From positions 124,001-188,000 of the forward strand of contig JAFLTT010000001.1 of the NCBI GenBank assembly GCA_022509165.1: 64,000 nucleotides of DNA, written 5' to 3'. How positions within the stretch are numbered: position 1 is the first letter of the stretch; each line of letters starts with the position of its first letter. Source of the DNA: Muribaculaceae bacterium. GTDB lineage: Bacteria; Bacteroidota; Bacteroidia; Bacteroidales; Muribaculaceae. Below, one piece after another: positions 16,999 to 26,088 of the stretch. Made by a program: the position numbers and the translations under genes. The notes under the pieces were generated by a model that worked only from the letters and a program-made list of their open reading frames with translations, made no database searches and was not told the DNA's origin.

Positions 16999-17006
16999 CA
17001 AAAATA
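16999..17006 (-). promoter_or_regulatory. -7 box for the LMW-PTP gene
   Basis: TATTTTTG on the minus strand fits TAnnTTTG and gives a leader of about 12 nt to the ATG at 16980. This decides the start of the phosphatase gene. Confidence 0.5.
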
Positions 17007-17018
17007 GTGAAAATTTCT

Positions 17019-17048
17019 TTTGTAATCTGAGTTTTAATTTTAAATTTG
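17019..17048 (+). promoter_or_regulatory. Promoter of a small transcription unit
   Basis: TTTG at 17019-17022 and TAAATTTG at 17041-17048 are 18 bp apart, close to the Bacteroides TTTG-N19-21-TAnnTTTG layout. Initiation near 17054 would read a short unit ending at the hairpin 17259-17288. Confidence 0.55.
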
Positions 17049-17100
17049 CACTGTTTTTGTGTTATACAACATAATTTATTAACAGTCCCTATGGGCTAAA

Positions 17101-17187
17101 ATGTTTAAAATTATGAAGCGAATGTTATCAAAATTAATTGAATGGTACTGCACTTCTGCAGCAAAAGTTTATGATCATGAGAAATAA
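17101..17187 (+). CDS. Possible very small protein (28 aa)
   Basis: I do not recognise this product. The frame ATG 17101 to TAA 17187 encodes 28 residues; a second ATG at 17113 would give 24 residues beginning MKRMLSKLIEWYC. The predicted peptide is a short basic amphipathic helix with one tryptophan and one cysteine. The support is positional: a promoter about 50 bp upstream and a terminator-like hairpin downstream frame a unit of about 240 nt that contains no other frame. It could equally be an untranslated small RNA. Confidence 0.4.
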   Translation: MFKIMKRMLSKLIEWYCTSAAKVYDHEK

Positions 17188-17258
17188 GAGTCATGTATCA
17201 CCCGCAAAAGAATTTTCTCGTAGCGGTTTCTTATGAGAGAAGTTAACAGTATTAATCA

Positions 17259-17292
17259 GAGGGTAAACACCGAAAAGTGCTTACCCTCAAAT
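17259..17292 (+). terminator. Hairpin ending the small transcription unit
   Basis: Arms GAGGGTAAACAC (17259-17270) and GTGCTTACCCTC (17277-17288) pair at 11 of 12 positions around loop CGAAAA, followed by AAATTTTAT. It may also serve the convergent DUF4301 gene. Confidence 0.6.
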
Positions 17293-17334
17293 TTTATATA
17301 GAAGTATCTATAACATAAATATTATAGGCCAGAA

Positions 17335-18855
17335 TTACTGGTGAGCATCACGAAGCAGGTCGTTAACTGTTTTCACCGGATTAAAGGTTGACAAAGGAAC
17401 CTCTACTAACAAGGTATTCCAGTCGCTCATAGCACCGTTCCAGAGGCCTGGAAGTTCAAGAGCTTTTATTTCTACTCCCTCGCGGCTCTTTATTGAAATG
17501 AAGCCCGTGGCTTTGTCTACATATTCCGGCAAATTAAACTTTTTGCCATCCCAAGATTTCGTACTTACTACCAAATCCACAGGATTGAAGTGGGTAGCTT
17601 CTTTCATCATTTTCTGAGCCTCTTTGTTGTGAGGATCTATTTGGGTAGATTCCAGAATCTGAGGAGATACTGTACCATCCGGATTGTATGCCAGGAACGG
17701 ACCACCCCCGGGTTCTCCCTCATTACGTACCATACCACATACTCGGAAAGGACGGTTGAGTTTTTCATAGATGAATTTAGCTTTTTCATCCGCTGTCATT
17801 TCCTGTGTATTGTCATGAGAAATGCAAAGCACTTTATGAATGAAATCTAACATCTCGGATAATTTTGCATCCTCAGGAGTGCCCTTTGAAAGTTCTTTAC
17901 AATATCCGTCTGCTTTTTGTTTTACTCCGGCCAGAATACCACCGATAATTTTCTTATATTTTATAGTATCCTCTCTCTTGGAATCGGGTACAACATTATC
18001 GATATTCTTTATGAAAATTACATCGGCATTCAAATCATTGAGATTTTCTATCAGCGCTCCATGTCCACCAGGGCGGAAAAAGAGAGCCTCTTTTTCACGG
18101 TAGGGTGAGCCGTCCATGTTTGCTGCAACTGTATCAGTGGAAGGTTTCTGAATACTTGTGGAGAGATCGTATTTTACATCCAACTCATGTTCCAGTTTCC
18201 CTTTTGCTTCTTCAAATTTCAGGTTTACTAAAGGAATATGATCATCGCTAACTGTAAAATGCACATTTACTTTACCATCCTTACCGGTGGCATACTGAGC
18301 ACCTTCTGACAGATGTTCCTCTATAGCTGTTCTTGAAGTGCCGGGATATTTATGGAATCTCAAGAGTGCTTTAGGAAGCTGTCCATAATTCATTCCCTGC
18401 TTTTCAATAAGAGCTTTTACGATATCTTTGTAGCGATTTTCTTTAACAAGTGAATCGATACTTTTACCATAAAGAGCTACACATGTTTCATTTAATTTAT
18501 CGAAAAAAGCAAATTTTTCAATTTCATCGAAAAATTTCTTCATGAAAGCATTTGAAGGCTTTTCATCCTTGCCGTTGACAAAAGAGAAAAGGTCTTTAAA
18601 CATCCTTGAGGCAGCTCCGCTTGCGGGGACCATTTTCATCACCTTGGCTCCGGATGCCAGAAATTCATTCCATATATCCACTGCCTGTTTTTCCATTTTT
18701 TCATCCAGAACAAAAATACCATGTCCCGGAGTGGCTGCGCGCTCTATCTTCAAATAGGGAAATCCCTCTTTGAGCATTCTTAGTTCTTCAGTGAGTTGTT
18801 CCTGAGTCTTGCCTTTCAATTTCAGGCTCTCAATGTCTTTTACTGTCAATTCCAT
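17335..18855 (-). CDS. DUF4301 family protein
   Basis: This 506-residue protein matches the Bacteroidota-specific DUF4301 family by recall of its sequence; no function is established. Visible features are an N-terminal segment GVPASG-like (MVPASGAASRMFKDL, about residues 75-90), a glycine-rich FFRPGGHGALIENL near residue 262 followed by a hydrophobic strand and IKNIDNV. That arrangement resembles the nucleotide-binding and acidic metal-binding parts of sugar-nucleotide pyrophosphorylases, so a nucleotidyltransferase-like fold is possible (inference). It has no signal peptide. It is the last gene of a relA-lipoprotein-DUF4301 operon, 20 bp after the lipoprotein gene. Confidence 0.85.
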   Translation of the reverse strand: MELTVKDIESLKLKGKTQEQLTEELRMLKEGFPYLKIERAATPGHGIFVLDEKMEKQAVDIWNEFLASGAKVMKMVPASGAASRMFKDLFSFVNGKDEKPSNAFMKKFFDEIEKFAFFDKLNETCVALYGKSIDSLVKENRYKDIVKALIEKQGMNYGQLPKALLRFHKYPGTSRTAIEEHLSEGAQYATGKDGKVNVHFTVSDDHIPLVNLKFEEAKGKLEHELDVKYDLSTSIQKPSTDTVAANMDGSPYREKEALFFRPGGHGALIENLNDLNADVIFIKNIDNVVPDSKREDTIKYKKIIGGILAGVKQKADGYCKELSKGTPEDAKLSEMLDFIHKVLCISHDNTQEMTADEKAKFIYEKLNRPFRVCGMVRNEGEPGGGPFLAYNPDGTVSPQILESTQIDPHNKEAQKMMKEATHFNPVDLVVSTKSWDGKKFNLPEYVDKATGFISIKSREGVEIKALELPGLWNGAMSDWNTLLVEVPLSTFNPVKTVNDLLRDAHQ

Positions 18856-18875
18856 GGAAATATATTTTAAGAATA

Positions 18876-19622
18876 TTATTTTTGTTTAAGATTTTCAGGC
18901 TCCATTTCTTTATTGGCATCCATCATACGTCGAAAAGTGTCGATCTTTCGAGAGCATATCCATAGTTCCTTCTGTAAGGTTCTTGCTTCCATTTGACTAT
19001 TAAATAGATTCCAAGTTGAAGAAATCATATCTTTCTCATTTCCCGGGATAATGAAATTCTGTTTCACCTTTCCTTCAAGAAATTTTAATGTAATCTTTTC
19101 GGTCTTATGTTCTGCTATAAATTGGGCTATAGTGTCTGCTTTCCCTCCGGAAAAATACACAGTGTTATATCTTTCATGTCTGAAATTGAAAGCCTGATCA
19201 TGAGGCACCTTCTCTGAATAGACTTCCGAGACTCCATCTCCCACGGCTATCTGATTGAATGTAGAACCTTGTAGAGTGGCTATCAATTCAATTTTTTCAT
19301 TTTCGTTTATTCTGGCATAAATGGACGTAGTTGTAAATGGAACCTTGGAACTCCAACCTTTCAATAAATAATATCCGCTCACTTCTCGAGCCTTCTTTAT
19401 CATCTCAAAATTTTCTAACTGATTGGATATTTTTGAGTTTATTTCCTGCAGGTTTTCTTCTATTCTTTGTGTCTGTTGTTTATAATAATCTATTGAATCA
19501 GAGAATCCTGCAATCCATTTTTCTCTCTCTATTTTTGCTTCCGGTGTTTTTATCTTAGAACAGCCTAAGAAAAGCAATATAAAAGTTAATCCGGATAGAA
19601 TATAATTTTTCTTCATTCTCAT
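18876..19622 (-). CDS. Uncharacterised lipoprotein with coiled coil
   Basis: I do not recognise a named family. The 248-residue protein has a lipoprotein signal with lipobox LFLGC (cysteine at 21), so it should be membrane-anchored. Residues 38-75 are charged with repeated I/L/Q/E spacing and probably form a coiled coil. The central part alternates hydrophobic residues and looks beta-rich. A second helical segment lies at the C-terminus. Its ATG overlaps the relA stop by four bases (ATGA), so it is translationally coupled to the (p)ppGpp synthetase gene, which is unusual for a surface lipoprotein. Confidence 0.75.
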   Translation of the reverse strand: MRMKKNYILSGLTFILLFLGCSKIKTPEAKIEREKWIAGFSDSIDYYKQQTQRIEENLQEINSKISNQLENFEMIKKAREVSGYYLLKGWSSKVPFTTTSIYARINENEKIELIATLQGSTFNQIAVGDGVSEVYSEKVPHDQAFNFRHERYNTVYFSGGKADTIAQFIAEHKTEKITLKFLEGKVKQNFIIPGNEKDMISSTWNLFNSQMEARTLQKELWICSRKIDTFRRMMDANKEMEPENLKQK

Positions 19623-21823
19623 ACTCTCTGTATCTCTTTAACACCTTTTACGGTAGAAAGTTTCTTAATCAATGAATGTAATTTTTTTGAGTCTGTTACT
19701 GCCACTACCAAAATACCCTGAAACATCCCGTCGTTACTGTCAACTGAAATATTTCTGAGATTTATACCTGTTTCTTTAGAAATCACAGAAGTAATATTAG
19801 CTACAATCCCAATATCGTCTTTTCCGGTGATTTTCAGAGTAGCCGGCAATAAACCACCTTCATTGCCGCTCCAGGTCGCAGCTATGATTCTATAAGGATA
19901 TCTTTCCCGAATATGGGTTGCATTCGGACAACTTTTTCTGTGAATCTTAACTGATCCGTCTGAAGAAACAAACCCGAACACATCATCACCATAGATAGGA
20001 TTGCAGCACCTTGCAAATTTATAGCTTAAGCCGCTTATATTTTTTTCTCCTATTTTTAATATGTCTCCTTCAGAATCTTGAGGAACATTTTCCTGAAGTT
20101 GAAATTCCCCGGCCGATACCTTTGCATTCTCGTTCTTTGGCCTGGTATCTTCAAGAAAATTTGCAAGAAATTTAAGAGGGTCGATTTTCCCATCTGCCAT
20201 TTCTGCAAAAAAATCATTGGCATGTTTAAATCCTGACTTGGTAATATATTTCATTAGAGAGGCTTCGTCAATCTCTACCTTTCTATTTTTTGCTCTTCGA
20301 GAGAATAATTCTTTACCAAGGTCTGCTTTTCTTATTAATTCCTCATTGAGCGTCTGCTTAATTTTATTCCTGGCTTTTGAAGACACTACAATATTCAGCC
20401 AATCTTTCTTGGGCGATTGATTGGATGATGTAAGAATCTCTACTGTATCTCCATTGGCTATCTTATGAGTGATTTTACGATGCTGACCGTTTACTACCGC
20501 ACCGGTACAATGAGCTCCTACGTTTGAATGAATTAAGAAAGCGAAATCAAGTACTGTAGCTCCGGCCTGCAGACGAAATAGGTCACCTTTAGGAGTAAAG
20601 GCAAAAACTTCTTTCCCATATACGTCCCTTTTCATATCCTTCATCAGCTGCATAGGACCTGATTCAGCTGTTTCCAGGATATCACGTATATTATTCATCC
20701 ATTGATCGGCAGAATCACCTTTCACTCCTTTATACCTCCAATGAGCGGCAAGTCCTTTTTCGGCAACCAGATCCATTCTTTTTGTTCGGAACTGTACCTC
20801 CACCCATTTAGAATCGGGCCCCATCACTGTGGCATGCAGGCTCTCATACCCATTGCTTTTAGGTATAGTGATCCAATCTCGCATACGCGCCGGATTGGCA
20901 GTATACATGTCAGCTAAAATAGAGTAGGCCAGCCAGCAATCGCTTTTCTCTTTTTCTAAAGGAGTGTCGATTATAACTCGAATGGCAAAAAGGTCGTAAA
21001 TGCCGGGAAGGTCTACCTTCTGTTTCTTCATTTTATTCCATATGGAAGAAATAGACTTTGTTCTTCCCTTGATATCAAAAGAAAGTCCGGCCTTTTCCAG
21101 TTTTTGTTTTACCGGGTCGATAAATGATTTTATATATGCATCACGTTCACGCTTTGTAGCGTTAAGCTTCTTTGCTATCTGAGTATAGATTTCTCGGTTG
21201 GTATACTTTAAAGATAGATCTTCAAGTTCACTCTTGATTTTATATAGACCAAGTCTGTGGGCTAACTGTGCATAAAGATAGTTAGCCTCAAAAGCCACGT
21301 CTCTTACCCATTCTTCATCCGGATGATTATTGATCATTCTCATCAAGGCTAAGTTCCGGACTATCATGATGATAATAACCCTTATATCATCAGCCAGGGC
21401 GAGAAGTAATCCTCTGAAATTATCCTGATTTACTACATGGTTTTTATTGGAAAACTTATCTACTGCTTCCAGACCGGTCAATAGACCGGCCACATCTTCA
21501 CCCCATTCTTTTTTGACAGTCAAAATATCTATCAAGCCCTCTTTGAGAAATGGATAAAGACCTATTGCCAGCATTATGTTTTTATCCGATTCAACTGCTT
21601 CAGCAAATAGGAGAGCGGTATTTAAAGTGAGGAGTGCCTCCGGAATATTTTTTTCATTGTGGGCCAGACGAGATTTGGAAAGTTCTTTTCTTGCAAAGGT
21701 TTTGAATCTTAAAGCCTCATCTGGAGGAAATTTCCCTTTTAAAAAAACACCAAGTTTTTCAGCAATCTGGAAATATTCTCTTTTCTCCCGTGTACTTAGT
21801 TTGTCGATTAATCCTTCACTCAT
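19619..21823 (-). CDS. relA: RelA/SpoT family (p)ppGpp synthetase with dead hydrolase domain
   Basis: The 734-residue protein has the full long-RSH layout: N-terminal HD region, synthetase domain (about 250-370, with IYDLFAIRVI and NGYESLHATV), TGS domain (about 395-460), helical region, the zinc-finger-like part with RCCNPIYGDD and a C-terminal ACT domain. The HD hydrolase residues are missing: the expected HD-x-x-ED is YP-x-x-KE near residues 90-95, and the later SDRLHN is replaced by VRNLAL near 156-161. The synthetase keeps an R-x-R-D motif (RMRD, residues 313-316) instead of the E-x-D-D of classical RelA. It should make (p)ppGpp but not degrade it. It is first in an operon with a lipoprotein and DUF4301. 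Confidence 0.93.
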   Translation of the reverse strand: MSEGLIDKLSTREKREYFQIAEKLGVFLKGKFPPDEALRFKTFARKELSKSRLAHNEKNIPEALLTLNTALLFAEAVESDKNIMLAIGLYPFLKEGLIDILTVKKEWGEDVAGLLTGLEAVDKFSNKNHVVNQDNFRGLLLALADDIRVIIIMIVRNLALMRMINNHPDEEWVRDVAFEANYLYAQLAHRLGLYKIKSELEDLSLKYTNREIYTQIAKKLNATKRERDAYIKSFIDPVKQKLEKAGLSFDIKGRTKSISSIWNKMKKQKVDLPGIYDLFAIRVIIDTPLEKEKSDCWLAYSILADMYTANPARMRDWITIPKSNGYESLHATVMGPDSKWVEVQFRTKRMDLVAEKGLAAHWRYKGVKGDSADQWMNNIRDILETAESGPMQLMKDMKRDVYGKEVFAFTPKGDLFRLQAGATVLDFAFLIHSNVGAHCTGAVVNGQHRKITHKIANGDTVEILTSSNQSPKKDWLNIVVSSKARNKIKQTLNEELIRKADLGKELFSRRAKNRKVEIDEASLMKYITKSGFKHANDFFAEMADGKIDPLKFLANFLEDTRPKNENAKVSAGEFQLQENVPQDSEGDILKIGEKNISGLSYKFARCCNPIYGDDVFGFVSSDGSVKIHRKSCPNATHIRERYPYRIIAATWSGNEGGLLPATLKITGKDDIGIVANITSVISKETGINLRNISVDSNDGMFQGILVVAVTDSKKLHSLIKKLSTVKGVKEIQRV

Positions 21824-21887
21824 AGAAATTCAAAAAGGGTGAATAAAGAATAATTGGGTAGGAATATAAATTCAAATATGAGAAAAG

Positions 21888-22934
21888 TTAAAATTGTCGA
21901 ATAAAAGAGAAGATGGAGTCATAAGCAACATCTCTTACTTCTTTCCGGCTCAGTATCAGGTCATGAAGTCCGCTGTCTATTGCACATACAATTCTTTCAT
22001 TCCCGAGTTTCACTCCTCTTTCTTGTAGCATAAATGGATCAAGCACTGCATCTCCGGTCTGAAATTCAGGAGTATAATTACAACCATCTATTTTACGGCT
22101 GCTATGCATCACAAGTATAGGCACCATAATATTCTCCCTGTTTTTCATAACTTTTTTCTGAGCTGACTGTATGGCATTTATCCAGGAAGTAGTGACGGGA
22201 GGAGAATAAATCATTTTCCAATCCGTGTTATATTCCCATTCTCCATAATATTCTTTTAAAAGGCTATACGCATAACCATCACACTTGCTTTGTTTTATCT
22301 TATTGTTTTTAAATATTTTACCCCAACAACTCACTACCGGAATTGCTATATTCCGCATGAAAGAATTGAAATTCCATGCCAGAAAAGGACTGTCAGTTAC
22401 GATTCTGTCTACAGGCGTGTCAAGTCCTTTAACAGCACCATAGAGAGCTACTGTCAATCCACCGGTGGAATGACCGGAAAGTGTGATATCTATATTACCG
22501 TCTCTTATTATCTGACTCAGAGCAGAGTCAATATCGTTGAAATATTCCTCTTGATTCCTGATATTGAAGGGATATTGCCAAGGTTCACGACTCCTTCCAT
22601 ATCTTCTGAGGTCTACCGCATAAAAATTAAAACCTGAGTCCACAAATCGTTCCCCCATCTCCGATTGGAAAAAATAATCATTAAATCCATGAATATAAAG
22701 ATACGCTTTTCGAGAACCGGACGGATTAAGTTTTCTAATGATGGTAGACCTACAAGGGCCATCAAAAGCCTCACCTTGATTTACATATCGAGCTTCGTAT
22801 CCCTCCAGGATATCAGGATGCCAGGTGGTGTCGGTTGTTGGAGTTTTAGGCCCATTATATTTTTCATTTACATTCCATGCCTTACAAAATGCACAGGCTA
22901 TAATCAATAAAAATATAATGGGTAATTTTTTCAT
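21888..22934 (-). CDS. Secreted alpha/beta hydrolase
   Basis: The 348-residue protein has an N-terminal signal peptide (about residues 1-18; two cysteines at 14 and 17 leave lipidation possible). The fold signature is clear: oxyanion loop IHGFND at 81-86, nucleophile elbow GHSTGG with S156, and a likely catalytic histidine in DSGLHDLIL near residue 328, with an aspartate before it. It most resembles serine aminopeptidase S33/lysophospholipase-like hydrolases. The substrate cannot be told. It lies 64 bp upstream of relA on the same strand. Confidence 0.88.
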   Translation of the reverse strand: MKKLPIIFLLIIACAFCKAWNVNEKYNGPKTPTTDTTWHPDILEGYEARYVNQGEAFDGPCRSTIIRKLNPSGSRKAYLYIHGFNDYFFQSEMGERFVDSGFNFYAVDLRRYGRSREPWQYPFNIRNQEEYFNDIDSALSQIIRDGNIDITLSGHSTGGLTVALYGAVKGLDTPVDRIVTDSPFLAWNFNSFMRNIAIPVVSCWGKIFKNNKIKQSKCDGYAYSLLKEYYGEWEYNTDWKMIYSPPVTTSWINAIQSAQKKVMKNRENIMVPILVMHSSRKIDGCNYTPEFQTGDAVLDPFMLQERGVKLGNERIVCAIDSGLHDLILSRKEVRDVAYDSIFSFIRQF

Positions 22935-22970
22935 AATAAAAGAAATCAGATTATAAAGGCAATTACATTA

Positions 22971-22978
22971 CAAATATA
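22971..22978 (-). promoter_or_regulatory. -7 box for the alpha/beta hydrolase gene
   Basis: TATATTTG on the minus strand fits TAnnTTTG, with a leader of about 30 nt. It lies between the arms of a 10-bp inverted repeat, TCAGATTATA (22946-22955) and TATAATCTGA (23003-23012). Confidence 0.45.
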
Positions 22979-23013
22979 AGCCAAAAATTTTAAAATGAAA
23001 TATATAATCTGAC

Positions 23014-25908
23014 TTAGAATGGTCTCATTCCGGGAGAACGACCACCGGGACCTTGACCTCCTCCTCTGGTGGAGGGGTTGTCCATTCCTTGTCCTGGAGG
23101 TGGCCCCATCGGCCTTCCTTCTCCGGGAGGTGGACCTAAATATAGATCTTCTTCACCATCCGGTCCTTTGGTTTTCTTACTTAAGGAATTAAAATTCCAG
23201 GTAAGGCTGAAAAGGAAATATCGTGTTAGATCATTATATTCCGTATCTATAATGGTATTTGCGGATACCGAGCGCGAGATATTCTTCTTTTGATGAAGTA
23301 TATCATAAGCTTTTACTGATAAAGTAAGAGACTTGTCTCTAAGGAAGGAATAGGAGAGTTGGGCATTCCAAAGCCATTGATTAATATTATACCCCGATGT
23401 ATAACCGGAATTTGCTGCGAAATTCAAGTCAGTGTTTAGTTCCAATCCAAAAGGAAGAAATAATGAGGCATCTGCATTAAAACCGTATGATTGGGTTTGA
23501 CGGTTTTTCTGATCAGGAAGTGAATTGTGGATTGAACTTAATGAGTAATTTGGGTTAATCGATGCCTGGAAGATATCTGATGAGAAAGTAATTCCGGCTG
23601 ATGGAGAAAGAGATATATTATCTGATCTATTGAAATCTCCATTGATATAACCGGGTGAGGAGGCATATCGGGAATTAAGCCTCAAATTGAATCGCCACTT
23701 ACGGTTGGAGAAGGGACCGGTGTACATTCCCATTACCATTAAGTTGGTGTTGCCGTTCACATTGGAATAGGTGGTAGTTCTCCCTCCGGTTTCAGCATTT
23801 GAATAAGTACGTGATACAATAGAATTAAGCGCAAATGAAACATTGGCCATTACCATAAAAGAGCGTTGCTTTTCAGCATTGAAATTGCTGAAATTGATTC
23901 CTATATTTTGAGTGAAAGTAGGTTTCAAAGATGGGTTACCGATCTTGATATTAAGAGGATCGGTCACATCGGGTACTGGCTGAAGTTGTGCCATGGTTGG
24001 TTGGGAGGTTCTTGCTCTGTAGTTAGCTCTCATTGAACTTGCAGAGTTAAACTTTACCCTGATATTAGCAAATGGAGCCACATTCCATACCCATCTTGTG
24101 GGAATATCACGTGCATTATTAATAAGGTCATGGCTTGAAGAACTTGAAGGGGAGAATAAAAGGCCGGCTTCCAGGTTAAGAGTTTTGCTTACTTTTTTAT
24201 ATCCAACCTGAAGTTCCTGCGTAAAAAATTTATTCCTGAAACTGTTGCTCAGGTCCGCATCAAAGACAGCGCCTTCGGGAACAGAATTAAATACAGGGTC
24301 TAATAAATATGGATCATAATCCGGTACCGGTAGGTTATATGTATATAAATCCGCATTATTCCATTGGTATCTGGTACGGTAGGAGAGAGTTAAGAAATTT
24401 CCTTTCTGAGTATCACCTAATGGTTCTGTCCAGGTTAACCTTCCTTCCACAGAGTTAGAATAATTTTTATTGTCGAGATATCTGTAGAGTTCTTCATCTT
24501 GATTTTCCAGCAAATAATAAATTATATCGCTCCAGGAAAGGGATTTTTGTAAAGTGCTTGAAAAACTATATTGAGCATTTACGCTGAAAGCTCTGCCAGG
24601 CTTAGATGGGAATTTATGATTGAAAATAAGATTACCGGTGGTTTGAAAACTTTTACCATCGTTGTTTTGAAAATTAAAGTTCTTGTTCACCCGTGTCAAA
24701 AATTCATCACCTGCTTGAATCAATGAAGAGTCGGTTTTTTCAGAATCCCTGAAGTTCATTGAAAATCTTGGCCGGAAGTCGAGTGTATTGTTTTCATTTA
24801 TATTCCATTGTAGACGCAGATCTACATTTAAGTTATGGCCTTTATCATTGCTGATGGATCCGGCATTCTTATAGCTCACAGAATCCGGAAACAAATATTG
24901 AGTGCTTGATTTTTGGGTCGCTTTACGGTCAGAATGAGAATATAGAATATTTCCACCCACTCGAAATATTTCTTCGTTGCCTACATTGAAGTTCATTCCA
25001 ATTCGCTGCGATGTAGTTATACCTCCCGAACCGCCAAAATCTCTGAACCTTCCCCGACCTCTGTCGGTAAAACCATTTTCATTTATATTGTTAAGACCTC
25101 CAAGTATGGTCACCTGGTTACCATTATGAAAATTATTTATCACAAAACTTCCGTTGTATTTGTCTTCGATTCCATATCCGGCCGATACATTACCAAACCA
25201 CCCGTTATTCATGTCTTTTTTCACCCTCAGATTGATCACAGTTTCCTCCTCGCCGTCATCAATACCGGTAAGTTGAGAAAAGTCGCTTTTCCTGTCAATT
25301 ACTTGAACCTTATCCACTATATTGGAGGGCAGATTTTTGGTTGCCATTTGAGGGTCGTCGGCAAAAAATTCTTTGCCATCAACAAGAATTTTAGAAATTG
25401 TTTTTCCATTTGAAGTAATAGTGCCATCCGAGGAAACTTCTACTCCCGGCAATTTTTTCAATAACTGATCCACTGTTGCATTAGGGGAGGTATGGAAAGA
25501 ATCAGCATTAAATTCAATAGTGTCTTGTTTGGCTACCACCGCAGGCCGTACACCTGTCACAATCGTTTCTTTTAGAAGAATAGCATTTTCTTTTAGTATA
25601 ATTCTTCCTAAGTTTATATTCGCAGTTGTATCTTTTACGGCAATATCTTTCTGAAAAGTATCCATTCCAATCATAGAGATAGAAATGAGAAAATTTCCCG
25701 GTTTTATTTTTTCAAAAGTAAATTCTCCGTCAATATTTGTAGTTTGAAGAGCTACATTGAGAGAGTCGGGTAATGTTTTTAAGGAAACAGAAGCTCCGGG
25801 TAATGGAATTTTGTCAAAATCTGTCACAATTCCTGTAATATCCGTTGCAGCTCCGGTAAAGAAAGAAATCAAACTTAACAGGAAAAAAATAAATCTCTTC
25901 AAAAACAT
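23014..25908 (-). CDS. TonB-dependent receptor-like outer membrane beta-barrel protein
   Basis: The 964-residue protein has a signal peptide (about 1-20), a carboxypeptidase-regulatory-like Ig domain (about 21-110), a plug domain containing QLLKKLPGVEVSSDG and ILVDGKEFF, and a large barrel of the OMP_b-brl_3 type. It is not of the SusC length or layout and has no SusD partner, so glycan uptake is not implied. After the last barrel strands there is an unusual proline- and glycine-rich tail of about 45 residues with repeated GPPPGxG, ending in phenylalanine. It is a single gene; the substrate is unknown. Confidence 0.88.
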   Translation of the reverse strand: MFLKRFIFFLLSLISFFTGAATDITGIVTDFDKIPLPGASVSLKTLPDSLNVALQTTNIDGEFTFEKIKPGNFLISISMIGMDTFQKDIAVKDTTANINLGRIILKENAILLKETIVTGVRPAVVAKQDTIEFNADSFHTSPNATVDQLLKKLPGVEVSSDGTITSNGKTISKILVDGKEFFADDPQMATKNLPSNIVDKVQVIDRKSDFSQLTGIDDGEEETVINLRVKKDMNNGWFGNVSAGYGIEDKYNGSFVINNFHNGNQVTILGGLNNINENGFTDRGRGRFRDFGGSGGITTSQRIGMNFNVGNEEIFRVGGNILYSHSDRKATQKSSTQYLFPDSVSYKNAGSISNDKGHNLNVDLRLQWNINENNTLDFRPRFSMNFRDSEKTDSSLIQAGDEFLTRVNKNFNFQNNDGKSFQTTGNLIFNHKFPSKPGRAFSVNAQYSFSSTLQKSLSWSDIIYYLLENQDEELYRYLDNKNYSNSVEGRLTWTEPLGDTQKGNFLTLSYRTRYQWNNADLYTYNLPVPDYDPYLLDPVFNSVPEGAVFDADLSNSFRNKFFTQELQVGYKKVSKTLNLEAGLLFSPSSSSSHDLINNARDIPTRWVWNVAPFANIRVKFNSASSMRANYRARTSQPTMAQLQPVPDVTDPLNIKIGNPSLKPTFTQNIGINFSNFNAEKQRSFMVMANVSFALNSIVSRTYSNAETGGRTTTYSNVNGNTNLMVMGMYTGPFSNRKWRFNLRLNSRYASSPGYINGDFNRSDNISLSPSAGITFSSDIFQASINPNYSLSSIHNSLPDQKNRQTQSYGFNADASLFLPFGLELNTDLNFAANSGYTSGYNINQWLWNAQLSYSFLRDKSLTLSVKAYDILHQKKNISRSVSANTIIDTEYNDLTRYFLFSLTWNFNSLSKKTKGPDGEEDLYLGPPPGEGRPMGPPPGQGMDNPSTRGGGQGPGGRSPGMRPF

Positions 25909-25958
25909 TATTTAGCAATATGGTTTATAATTAGGACATTACCACAAATCAATAGTTT

Positions 25959-25998
25959 AGAGCCCGTTCCCTAATTTTAACATAAATTTGGGAAAGAG
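25959..25998. repeat. Dispersed intergenic palindrome, copy 1
   Basis: Begins AGAGCCCGTTCCCTAATTTT and continues with the same core as the element at 51172-51217. TTCCCTAATTT and AAATTTGGGAA inside it pair at 10 of 11 positions. Confidence 0.6.
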
Positions 25999-26042
25999 TC
26001 CTTTTCATCAACCAGGTTCAAATTATTTTCAAGATTCAATGT

Positions 26043-26079
26043 AAAAAAATTAGGATTCTCCAAAAAGTGGAAAATCCTA
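26043..26079 (-). terminator. Terminator after tRNA-His
   Basis: Arms at 26051-26062 and 26068-26079 pair at 11 of 12 positions around a 5-nt loop. On the minus strand a run of seven T follows. Confidence 0.9.
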
Positions 26080-26088
26080 TTTTCTGAG

